From assembly GCA_036570465.1 (NCBI GenBank), contig DATCYD010000357.1, forward strand, positions 1 to 15,706: 15,706 nucleotides of DNA, in the 5' to 3' direction. A program made the position numbers and the translations under genes. The notes beneath the pieces were generated by a model that ran no database searches, was not told the DNA's origin, and saw only the letters and a list, made by a program, of their open reading frames with translations. This document shows, piece by piece, positions 1-7,250 of the stretch (position 1 is its first letter; the number at the start of each line of letters is the position of its first letter). This DNA comes from Anseongella sp036570465 (lineage in GTDB: Bacteria; Bacteroidota; Bacteroidia; Sphingobacteriales; Sphingobacteriaceae).

Positions 1-1026
1 TTTCATCACATAACTTACCGGGGCGTCTCCTCCATAGATATTATGTCCCGAAGCAACATAAAGGTACCTGGGCTTTCCGTCAATAATCAATAACTGAGGG
101 CGTTCAAACTTCGTATATCCCAACTCCTCAGGCCCATAGTAAACGGCCACTTTTTCCGGGTCAATTTCGGTGTAGTCACCCACCCTGTGGAAGCCCTTTT
201 CATAGTTTTTGAAGGTGATGCCGTCATCAGATGTCCAAAGTAACCCGCCGCCAGCCTCAATAACACCGTGGTTATCCGTAGTGAGCAGCGCGAATTTCCC
301 CTCGTAGAAGAATGCATACCCATCCTCAATATTACTTTCGTTGGAAGTCACCGGAAAAGGCATCTGGACATAAGGGCCTTCCAGGTTTTCCGCTATGGCC
401 AGTCCCATTCTTGCCCTTTCCGACTTAAAGTACAGAAAGTAGCCTCCATGAGGATGCTTTAGCAGGGTGGGATTGTTTACGCCATTGCCCGCATGATGGT
501 TCCAGTAGTCCGGGTTTTCGGGAGGGGCCAGGATCAGCCCCGTCTTATTGACTTTTTTCCAGGGCCCGTAAGGGGTATCCGATATGGCCATCCCGATCTT
601 TTGATTGGACGGATGCGCGGGTCGCGTGGGATTATCATTTCCAATGTAAAGCAATACATATTTGTCGTCCACCCGGAGAATCGTTGGATTATGAGCGCCG
701 TAACGGTCCCATGTATCCAACCCCGTTCCGGCAATAGCCACATCGGAAAAAGTAAAGGGTCCTTCGGGACGATCGCCCACATAATGGGCAATTTCACTAT
801 CCGACCGCCAGCCCGGCTCCACGGTCCTCCCCGGCCACCTGGCAACGAACAAATGTACCTTGCCCTCATCATCTATGACAGGCGATGTGCCCCAAATAGT
901 ATATCCCGGTTCTTCAACGGCAAGGCCTACATACTCCCAGTGGTCAGCAAACGATTGATTTGACTGAGCTTTCACGGTGATGGCCATCACCGTGAAAGTG
1001 AAAGTCGCCATTACAAACATCTTCAT
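1..1026 (-). CDS. Secreted beta-propeller glycoside hydrolase (GH43/GH117-like), C-terminus cut by window edge
   Basis: The reading frame is open from an ATG at 1026 down to base 1, giving 342 codons with no stop, so the C-terminus lies outside the window. Residues 1-20 form a signal peptide ending at A20/Q21, so the protein is probably periplasmic or surface-exposed. The rest shows repeated blade-like blocks typical of five-bladed beta-propeller glycosidases: 'GTSPVIDDEGKVHLFVARWP' near 46-65, then 'AHNPTILRVDDKYVLLYIGN' and 'NNPTLLKHPHGGYFLYFKSE' further on. This pattern (an NPT turn followed by an aromatic Y-L-Y/F strand) resembles the GH43/GH117/GH32-type fold. The exact family and catalytic acids cannot be assigned by eye. 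It starts 37 bp after the fuconate dehydratase gene and is probably cotranscribed with it, which suggests it releases a sugar consumed by this locus. Confident as a secreted propeller hydrolase, unsure of substrate. Confidence 0.8.
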   Translation of the reverse strand, partial: MKMFVMATFTFTVMAITVKAQSNQSFADHWEYVGLAVEEPGYTIWGTSPVIDDEGKVHLFVARWPGRTVEPGWRSDSEIAHYVGDRPEGPFTFSDVAIAGTGLDTWDRYGAHNPTILRVDDKYVLLYIGNDNPTRPAHPSNQKIGMAISDTPYGPWKKVNKTGLILAPPENPDYWNHHAGNGVNNPTLLKHPHGGYFLYFKSERARMGLAIAENLEGPYVQMPFPVTSNESNIEDGYAFFYEGKFALLTTDNHGVIEAGGGLLWTSDDGITFKNYEKGFHRVGDYTEIDPEKVAVYYGPEELGYTKFERPQLLIIDGKPRYLYVASGHNIYGGDAPVSYVMK

Positions 1027-1063
1027 CTGTATTGGTTTAAATTTATAACTTACTCGACGTAAC

Positions 1064-2305
1064 TTATTCGTACAATAGTAAATCACTGCTTGCGCCCGGT
1101 TCCTGCGGGACAAGGTATCTGGCATCCCGGATAATGGCAGGGAACCGGAAGTATTCCTTCAGATGGGGAATATGTTCCAGCAGCACCACGGGATGCCCTA
1201 CTACCAGGTGATTGAATAATACCAGGTGCTGATGGATCTGACCCATATCTCCTACATGCGGTACTACGGGCACGCCGTATTTTTTAGATAGCAGGCTGAT
1301 CAGAATAAATTCTGAGACTCCGCCTACCCGTACCACATCTACCTGGTTAAAGGACATGGATCCCGACAGAAGGAAGTTCTTGAAAAGCACCTTATTGGGA
1401 ATATGCTCTCCCATTGCCAGCCGGACCCCGGTTTCGCTCGCGAGTTTCACATGCGCTTGTACATCGTCGGGATGCGTAGGTTCCTCCACCCAAAATGGAT
1501 CCAGCTCTTTGAGCCGGCGACAGATAGCGACAGCGTCCGGCAGGTTCCACTGTTGATTTGCATCGAACATCAGGGCGGCCTCATCTCCGATGATCTCCCT
1601 GACCAGGCGGGCTCTGCGAATATCCCGTTCGGGGTCCCCTGCTCCTACCTTTAACTTCAGTGCGGTGAAACCCTGGCCCAGTGCCTTCCTGACATTCTCG
1701 GCTATCTCGCGGTCACTGTAGTTAAACCAGCCAAATGATGTATCGTACCCGGGATAACCCTTTTCAAGAATACCTTCCCGTTCTTTCCGATGTTTGCGTT
1801 CCGATCTGAGCAAAGCTAAAGCTTCATGCGCCGGCAACACATCCTCCATATAGGAGAAATCAAGGGTGGAGATCAAGTCTTCAGGAGAAAGGTCCGCAAG
1901 CAGTTTCCAAAGCGGAACTCCCCTTGATTTGGACCACAGGTCGAAGCAGGCATTCACCACCGCGGCAAGCGCCAAGTGAACCACTCCCTTATGAGGACCC
2001 AGCCAACGCAGGTTGGGATCATCGGCCATTTGCCTGTACATCGTGCCGAATCCGGCCATCAGCTCATTGATCTCCTTTCCGCGGACGTATCTGAGCAGGT
2101 AATCGATCGCTTCGCAAACCAACTGGTTTCCTGTCCCTAACGTGAAGGCCAGCCCGATCCCTTCCACCGAATTTCCGGTTTCAAGGCGGCATACCGCGTA
2201 GGAGTAAACGGGCTTGGAATGGATCGCATCGGTGCCTGCCATGCCTTTCAGGTTAAAACGCACGTCATGACTCCGGGCAAGGCCGATGGTAAGGGTTTTA
2301 TTCAT
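1064..2305 (-). CDS. L-fuconate dehydratase (enolase superfamily, mandelate racemase subgroup)
   Basis: Predicted to dehydrate L-fuconate to 2-keto-3-deoxy-L-fuconate in the cytoplasm (Mg2+-dependent, EC 4.2.1.68 type). The sequence runs parallel to bacterial FucD and human ENOSF1 over its whole length, including 'RWLGPHKGVVHLALAAVVNA' at 100-119 and 'ERKHRKEREGILEKGYPGYD'. The catalytic set is complete, counting from the chosen start: the KxK pair K217/K219, metal ligands D248, E274 and E300, the D323-H350 dyad, and E377. The frame stays open upstream to an ATG at 2374, but that extension overlaps the symporter and is not family-like. The ATG at 2305 gives MNKTLTIGLARSHDVRF, matches the family N-terminus, and leaves a 14-bp gap after the symporter stop. 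Length is 413 residues, slightly shorter than typical FucD (about 435). Related galactarate or rhamnonate dehydratases are less likely given the KREKE-type segment. Confidence 0.87.
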   Translation of the reverse strand: MNKTLTIGLARSHDVRFNLKGMAGTDAIHSKPVYSYAVCRLETGNSVEGIGLAFTLGTGNQLVCEAIDYLLRYVRGKEINELMAGFGTMYRQMADDPNLRWLGPHKGVVHLALAAVVNACFDLWSKSRGVPLWKLLADLSPEDLISTLDFSYMEDVLPAHEALALLRSERKHRKEREGILEKGYPGYDTSFGWFNYSDREIAENVRKALGQGFTALKLKVGAGDPERDIRRARLVREIIGDEAALMFDANQQWNLPDAVAICRRLKELDPFWVEEPTHPDDVQAHVKLASETGVRLAMGEHIPNKVLFKNFLLSGSMSFNQVDVVRVGGVSEFILISLLSKKYGVPVVPHVGDMGQIHQHLVLFNHLVVGHPVVLLEHIPHLKEYFRFPAIIRDARYLVPQEPGASSDLLLYE

Positions 2306-2319
2306 TTCTTGTATGTAGT

Positions 2320-3918
2320 TCAAAAGAAAACAGCATAAATGATCAGCATTAAAACAACCAACAGGATACTCCATGCATTAACAGCAGCGGAACGCGACCT
2401 GGTTCCGATGTAGAACGTGGATGGAACCTGCTGCACAGAACGATCACACCAGGAAACAACAAGGTAGATCGCCGAGGAAAAAATGAAATACAAATACGTT
2501 TGACGCAGCCAGTTGATACCCAAGCCTTCGGCACTGCTGATAAAATTGGGGATACCGTTGATAACCGCGTATTTCTCGATGATGAAAACCGTCGCTGCAA
2601 ATAAACTTCCCGCTGTAAGGGTCCAGAAAGCGGCATTGGCAGTTCCTCTCCGGGAAACGATGCCCCAGAGAAAAACAGCTACAATAGAAGGGGCAAAAAT
2701 GGAGAACATCTGATTGATCAACGCGAAAATCGTCCCCAGATCGGCGAGGAAGGGCGACCACGCGACCGCTAAAAGCAGCACGAGTCCGCCGGAGATCTTA
2801 CCTACCCGGATCTTTACCGCGTCCGATGCTCCGGGACGAAGTTTATCAAACACATCATAGGTGAATAAGGTGGCACAACTGTTCAGCGCAGCCGCCACGC
2901 TGCTCATGACAGCTGCCAGCAAAGCGGCTATCATGAGTCCCTTGAGACCTTCGGGCAGCAGTTCCGTGATCATTACCGACAGCACATCTTTGCTGTTTGG
3001 GCCGATCTGCTCCCGGAACAAGGCAAAAGCCAATATCCCGGGAACCACCATGATGAATACAGGCAGAATCTTCAGGAAACCGGCGAAGATCGCTCCCAAC
3101 CTGGCCTGCGTTTCCGACCTCGCGCCCAACACGCGCTGAACGATGGTTTGATCGGTGCACCAGTACCAGAGTCCCAGTACAAGATGACCAAACAGGATAT
3201 CAAAAAAAGTAAATCCTTTCTTTTCCGCATCGAAATTAACCACCTTGAACCGGTCGGGATCCACAGCAGTTTTCAACCCCTCAAAAGAGTGAATTCCCAC
3301 TTCAGGTAGTTTTAGCACAGCAAGCACCGTGATCAGCAATGCTCCCAGGATCAGAATGACTGTTTGCATTGTTTCCGTTATCACCACCGAGGTCAGCCCC
3401 CCTATGATGGTATAGATGCCAGTGGCGGCGGCTATAATAATAATGGACACCATCACGTCCAGTCCGAAGATCTGCTCAAAGACCACCGCACCGGCATAAA
3501 AGCTAACGCCGATGTGCATAAATAAAGCAGCCGTGATACTGAAAATAGCGAGGATCGTTCTGGAACGGGAATCGTAACGTTTTTCCAGGAATTCCGGTAA
3601 TGTGGTGATCTTTGTTCTCAGAAAAAAAGGGACAAATACAAAAGCAAGGATCAGGAGTTCAAAGGCCGAAAGCCACTCGAAGTTACCCCAAACCATTCCA
3701 TCTATGTAACCCGATTCAGCCAGTCCCACCATGTGGACGGTAGAAATATTGGAGGCAAACAGCGCCGCGCCAATCACACCCCATCCCAGCGATCTTCCCG
3801 CCAGAAAATAAGCCTTGCTTGTGTTACGCCGCTTCCGCGAAAACCATAGTCCGGCTGCAACAATTGCAACCAGGTACAGGACAATGATCAGCAGGTCTAA
3901 TAAGGATATCCGGCTCAT
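2320..3918 (-). CDS. SGLT-like sodium/solute symporter (SSS family)
   Basis: A 532-residue inner-membrane protein with about 14 hydrophobic helices, the usual size for the solute:sodium symporter family. The N-terminal signature 'FLAGRSLGWGVIGAALFASN' (about 38-57) and the following ISTVHMVGLAESGY correspond to helix 1 of SglT-type Na+/sugar cotransporters, whose unwound part carries sodium and sugar contacts. 'TTLPEFLEKRYDSRSRTILA' and 'GLWYWCTDQTIVQRVLGARS' also match the SglT branch rather than the proline or pantothenate branches. It is the first gene of the left unit, 14 bp before the fuconate dehydratase, so a monosaccharide such as fucose, or the derived sugar acid, is the likely cargo (inference). 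The 286-bp region upstream holds clustered palindromes that may be its operator. Family certain, substrate not. Confidence 0.9.
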   Translation of the reverse strand: MSRISLLDLLIIVLYLVAIVAAGLWFSRKRRNTSKAYFLAGRSLGWGVIGAALFASNISTVHMVGLAESGYIDGMVWGNFEWLSAFELLILAFVFVPFFLRTKITTLPEFLEKRYDSRSRTILAIFSITAALFMHIGVSFYAGAVVFEQIFGLDVMVSIIIIAAATGIYTIIGGLTSVVITETMQTVILILGALLITVLAVLKLPEVGIHSFEGLKTAVDPDRFKVVNFDAEKKGFTFFDILFGHLVLGLWYWCTDQTIVQRVLGARSETQARLGAIFAGFLKILPVFIMVVPGILAFALFREQIGPNSKDVLSVMITELLPEGLKGLMIAALLAAVMSSVAAALNSCATLFTYDVFDKLRPGASDAVKIRVGKISGGLVLLLAVAWSPFLADLGTIFALINQMFSIFAPSIVAVFLWGIVSRRGTANAAFWTLTAGSLFAATVFIIEKYAVINGIPNFISSAEGLGINWLRQTYLYFIFSSAIYLVVSWCDRSVQQVPSTFYIGTRSRSAAVNAWSILLVVLMLIIYAVFF

Positions 3919-3933
3919 ATAATTCGGTACTGG

Positions 3934-3988
3934 ATTAGAAAAATCTAATTTAGTCCGAAGATACTAATATTTAGGCCAAATGTCCTAA
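3934..3988 (-). promoter_or_regulatory. Cluster of phased palindromes upstream of the symporter (candidate operator)
   Basis: Three TTAG...CTAA palindromes sit 16-70 bp before the symporter start. On the plus strand they are 3971-3988 (TTAGGCCAAATGTCCTAA), 3950-3967 (TTAGTCCGAAGATACTAA) and 3935-3948 (TTAGAAAAATCTAA, perfect over 3934-3949 as a 6-bp arm with a 4-bp loop). The first two are both 18 bp and start exactly 21 bp apart, two helical turns, so they would face the same side of the DNA. They agree at 15 of 21 positions on the minus strand. This looks like binding sites for a dimeric repressor or activator of the symporter-fuconate dehydratase-hydrolase unit. The regulator is not in the window. 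Confidence 0.45.
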
Positions 3989-4116
3989 TTATTTTATTTT
4001 TTTTCACCCTTCTCCAGCTCAAAATGCAAGCCGGGGAGGCCGGTTATGGGAAACGCTCTCTGAGCTAATTACAAACACTATCCCTCCAGCCGGGACCAGC
4101 CGTGATCGACCCGCCT

Positions 4117-4139
4117 AAAAAAGCCACTGTCGCCTTTTT
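4117..4139 (-). terminator. Weak candidate Rho-independent terminator after the 997-aa lipoprotein gene
   Basis: On the minus strand, about 65 bp past the stop codon of the large lipoprotein gene, five A then GGC, a 6-base loop and GGC followed by six T can fold into a short hairpin with one internal mismatch, ending in a T-run. The stem has only two G:C pairs, so the prediction is weak. The rest of the 3919-4204 gap holds the phased palindromes near its left end and nothing else recognisable. No convincing TTG / TAnnTTTG promoter pair was found there. Confidence 0.28.
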
Positions 4140-4204
4140 CGCACGCGATACAGAATTTTAACATGGGTCATCGTACTAGTTTTTTGGACCATTTTATTCA
4201 GCCG

Positions 4205-7198
4205 TTAGTTAATCACTTTTATTACTCCCCGCATCAGCTGGCTGTGGCCAGGGAAGGTGCACAGAAAAGGATAATCTCCAGGTTGGGAAGGAGCAGTGAA
4301 CTCCAGGGTCTGTTCTTCGTTATTATTAATAAGCCGCGTCGCTTGAAGCACTTTCTCGCTTTCAGGTACAAACTGCTCTTCAAATCCCTTTCCGCCCATA
4401 TCTACGGCAAGTTGGGCCACTTCGTCGGCTGCGCCCGGGGATACGATCACCAGGTTATGCGGCATAAAATCGGCATTCTTCAGCGTTAGTTTAACCCCTT
4501 GGCCGGCCTTGACCGTGATTTCTTCGGTATCAAAAAGCATCCTTTCCGGAATAGTTACTATGGTGATAATGGCCTCACTATCGGCGGAAACGTCCACTTT
4601 CTTTCCTGTAGCAGCATGCGCTGCGGCATGTACGGCCCCTGCCGCACCTTCGTGTATATGTGCTCCATCGCCTGCTGCAGCTGCAGCAGGAGTGCGCTCA
4701 CCTGGCTGGAAATGAGCCACCATTTCCTGGTCCTGGTATTTCCAAAACCATTCTACGCGCTGAGCCGCAATACGGGCGTGTTCCACGGGAGAGCCCATGA
4801 GTTTTCCAAGGAGCTCCGGGTTCTTCCTGTTTTGCCGCTGGTGCAACCATAGTGCTTCCAGCATGGCATGAGCGCCCGCTTCATCTGATGCATCAAACTG
4901 CTTTACCCATTCTTTTGCCTTGCTGATCACTTCTTCCCGATCACGTGCGTTTAACTCGATCTGCACCTGATGCCGCACTTCATTCACCGGATGCTGCAGC
5001 AGATCAAGCAGCTTTTCTACTGGTTCACCTGCAATTGCAACCGGCTCCGCCAGCGGCCGCCCGGCAGCAGTTATACGATAAATACGGCCGTGCTCGTGAT
5101 CTCGCTTGGGGTCCCGCACATTATGCTGCATGTGTCCGATAAGTGGATTTTGCCAGTCGCTGATATATAAAGCGCCATCAGCCCCGATCACACCGGAGGT
5201 GGGACGAAAATTAGGATCATCCGAATAAATCAGATCACCTATTTCCTTTCCCTGCACCACACCGTTATCGTATTCCAGCTGGTAGCGCTTGATCCCCAGG
5301 AATCCAATGACATTGTAGATAAGGAAGTTGTTCTCGTATTCCGGCGGAAAATGCGTGCTGGATAGCACCTGGTGGCCCGGCACCGGGCGTACAGTTTGAT
5401 TGAACAGCTGACGTGTTTTAAAATCTTCCGGGCCGGCTTGTCCCTGCGCCTCCGGATCAAGATATACCTGGTAAGCGCGCCCGGAAGTCCCGTCGGTTAT
5501 GTACTGGTATCCCCATTTATCAAAACTGATCCCATGGGCGTTCGGTGAGTTCTCAGCCACGAAATCAAACTGGTACGTGCGCGGATTAAAACGAAACAAG
5601 CCAGGCTTGCGGTTCTCGTAATTTTTTCGCCAGGGTGTCTCCACATTACTGAGCATAAATACGCCCCGCTGGTAATAGATAAAACCATCCGGCCCGTAGA
5701 ATAAATTATTTGCCGAGTGATGGGTATCCGCCGCGTCGATACCACCCAGCAACACCTTGCGCACATCGGCCTTATCATCGCCGTCGGTATCTTTCAGGAA
5801 CAGGATATTCGGAGCGGACACGACAATCACCCCGTCATTCCAGAACTCAAAACCGGTAGGGTTATGTACCCGCGCAAATGTGACCGACTCATCAGCCACC
5901 CCGTCCCGGTCTGAATCGGTAAGGATCACCAGCCGGTCCTTCATTTCCTTTAGCGGCTCGCGTTTGGGATACGTTTCCCAGGCTGCCACCCAAAGCCGGC
6001 CCTTTGTATCTCTTTTTACGGTAACAGGATTGGCTATTTCCGGGAATTGCTCCTCCGATGCGAAGAGATTGACCTCCAGCCCCGGAGCCAGGTGCATTTT
6101 TTCGATCGCCGCCTCTCCGCTGAGGTACACCACTCCCTGCTTAAAATTCGATTCCACCTTCACCGGCGCGGGAACGCTGCTGTCATTAATCGTCGTATCC
6201 ACGAACCAGGATCCCCAGGCGCCCCAGAATGGCTCTTCCTCATCCGTGAGAACCGACACGCCCTTTTCGCCCCGGGCCACCGCCCAGATGCGCTTATCAC
6301 GATTGACCGTCATGGAGTCAAGCATCACCAGTTCACGCTGCAGGGTTTCGAAATTCCCATGCAAGGTGCTTCGTCCTCCCCAGACGTCGTTCCCGTCGGT
6401 GGCCCGGTAACGATTGAACCAGCGCCCGTTCTTACTCAAAACCGCCTGCCTCAGCTTATCAAATTTCGCGTCACGGATACGGGGCAGGGAGCCGGTTAAT
6501 TCCATAGTGATCAAGCGGGCTACCTGGCGGTTACCTTCCTCATTCAAATGTATGCCGTTGATGGTCAATGGGTCTTCCGATTCCTCATATAACTTCTTTG
6601 TGCCGTCAAAGAGATTTACAAAAACAACCTGCTTCTCAGCTGCTACACCGCCCATTGCCCGCGTGTATGCCTGCAGCCGCACATTATTTGCTTCCCCGGA
6701 AGGCAGGTCAGGGCTTTCAAGGTTTTCATGCGCAATGGGTGAAAAAAGGACGATCCGAGGAGCAGCAGTTCCGTCATATTGTTCCAGCCGGGTGGAATCG
6801 ATCCATTCCCTTACCTGTGTCACGAATTTGGCCGTGTCGTTGTCAAAGGACTCGTTATACCCGAAAAAGGCAAAGACCACGCTGGCCTTCACCCTGGAAA
6901 GGTGTTCATCGGCATCCCCGTAATCCTTGTGCGCCCGGGGACGGTGGGCTATCTGATCGCCTGTGAAACCAAGATTCCGGAAAACCAGCTCTTCTTCAGG
7001 ATAAGCCGCCTGCAGGTACGTTTCAAGAAAACCATGGTATTGCATCCGCTCTGCAAGCGCATTACCAATCAGGGCGATCCGATCACCTTTACGGAAGTCA
7101 AATTTACCTGAAGGAGCGCATCCGGAGAACGATCCGATCAGTAATAAAAAAAGACCCGCCAGGATGCAGCGGATTGATGTGGGTTTGTTAGTTTGCAT
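4205..7198 (-). CDS. Multidomain lipoprotein: pseudo-SGNH domain, PVC-type dehydrogenase beta-propeller, azurin-like copper domain
   Basis: A 997-residue exported lipoprotein; the lipobox ends at C27 (FSGC). Residues 38-235 form an SGNH/GDSL-hydrolase-like domain with the block II Gly region (NLG), block III G113-Y-N115 and His217, but the nucleophile position reads G45-N46-A47-L48 instead of GDSL. Residues about 364-710 match the 'putative membrane-bound dehydrogenase' propeller of Planctomycetes/Verrucomicrobia (TIGR02604-like), with two Ca-type loops, D428-S-D430-R-D432-G and D470-T-D472-G-D474. A helical, HEAT-like stretch (about 720-825) and an Ala/His-rich linker (834-866) follow. The C-terminus (868-997) is a cupredoxin with His914, Cys980, His985 and Met989, the same spacing (66, 5, 4) as azurin His46, Cys112, His117, Met121. 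Relatives often end in a c-type heme; no CxxCH is present here, so copper is the likely electron carrier. Lies 52 bp after the sulfatase gene. Possible role: extracytoplasmic sugar oxidation. Substrate unknown. Confidence 0.85.
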   Translation of the reverse strand: MQTNKPTSIRCILAGLFLLLIGSFSGCAPSGKFDFRKGDRIALIGNALAERMQYHGFLETYLQAAYPEEELVFRNLGFTGDQIAHRPRAHKDYGDADEHLSRVKASVVFAFFGYNESFDNDTAKFVTQVREWIDSTRLEQYDGTAAPRIVLFSPIAHENLESPDLPSGEANNVRLQAYTRAMGGVAAEKQVVFVNLFDGTKKLYEESEDPLTINGIHLNEEGNRQVARLITMELTGSLPRIRDAKFDKLRQAVLSKNGRWFNRYRATDGNDVWGGRSTLHGNFETLQRELVMLDSMTVNRDKRIWAVARGEKGVSVLTDEEEPFWGAWGSWFVDTTINDSSVPAPVKVESNFKQGVVYLSGEAAIEKMHLAPGLEVNLFASEEQFPEIANPVTVKRDTKGRLWVAAWETYPKREPLKEMKDRLVILTDSDRDGVADESVTFARVHNPTGFEFWNDGVIVVSAPNILFLKDTDGDDKADVRKVLLGGIDAADTHHSANNLFYGPDGFIYYQRGVFMLSNVETPWRKNYENRKPGLFRFNPRTYQFDFVAENSPNAHGISFDKWGYQYITDGTSGRAYQVYLDPEAQGQAGPEDFKTRQLFNQTVRPVPGHQVLSSTHFPPEYENNFLIYNVIGFLGIKRYQLEYDNGVVQGKEIGDLIYSDDPNFRPTSGVIGADGALYISDWQNPLIGHMQHNVRDPKRDHEHGRIYRITAAGRPLAEPVAIAGEPVEKLLDLLQHPVNEVRHQVQIELNARDREEVISKAKEWVKQFDASDEAGAHAMLEALWLHQRQNRKNPELLGKLMGSPVEHARIAAQRVEWFWKYQDQEMVAHFQPGERTPAAAAAGDGAHIHEGAAGAVHAAAHAATGKKVDVSADSEAIITIVTIPERMLFDTEEITVKAGQGVKLTLKNADFMPHNLVIVSPGAADEVAQLAVDMGGKGFEEQFVPESEKVLQATRLINNNEEQTLEFTAPSQPGDYPFLCTFPGHSQLMRGVIKVIN

Positions 7199-7250
7199 AT
7201 TGGTTAATTATTCATACTCCCTATTACGGGAATCACACTCTCCTATAAGA

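Noticed and set aside
534..872. 112-codon minus-strand frame inside the left-edge hydrolase gene
   Set aside because: It lies in a different frame from the 342-codon hydrolase frame that has a signal peptide and blade motifs.
2306..2374. N-terminal extension of the fuconate dehydratase from an upstream ATG at 2374
   Set aside because: It overlaps the symporter 3' end, encodes Cys/Leu-rich residues unlike the family, and the ATG at 2305 gives the expected N-terminus.
3957..3979. Promoter-like TATCTTCG with a TTG upstream on the minus strand before the symporter
   Set aside because: The spacer is only 12 bases and the -7 box has a mismatch, so it does not fit the Bacteroidota consensus.
4673..4690. 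CTGCAG-type short repeats
   Set aside because: They encode the Ala-rich linker of the large lipoprotein; simple low-complexity coding DNA.
5757..6410. 217-codon plus-strand open frame
   Set aside because: Antisense to the large lipoprotein; Ser-rich translation without any motif, so a shadow frame.
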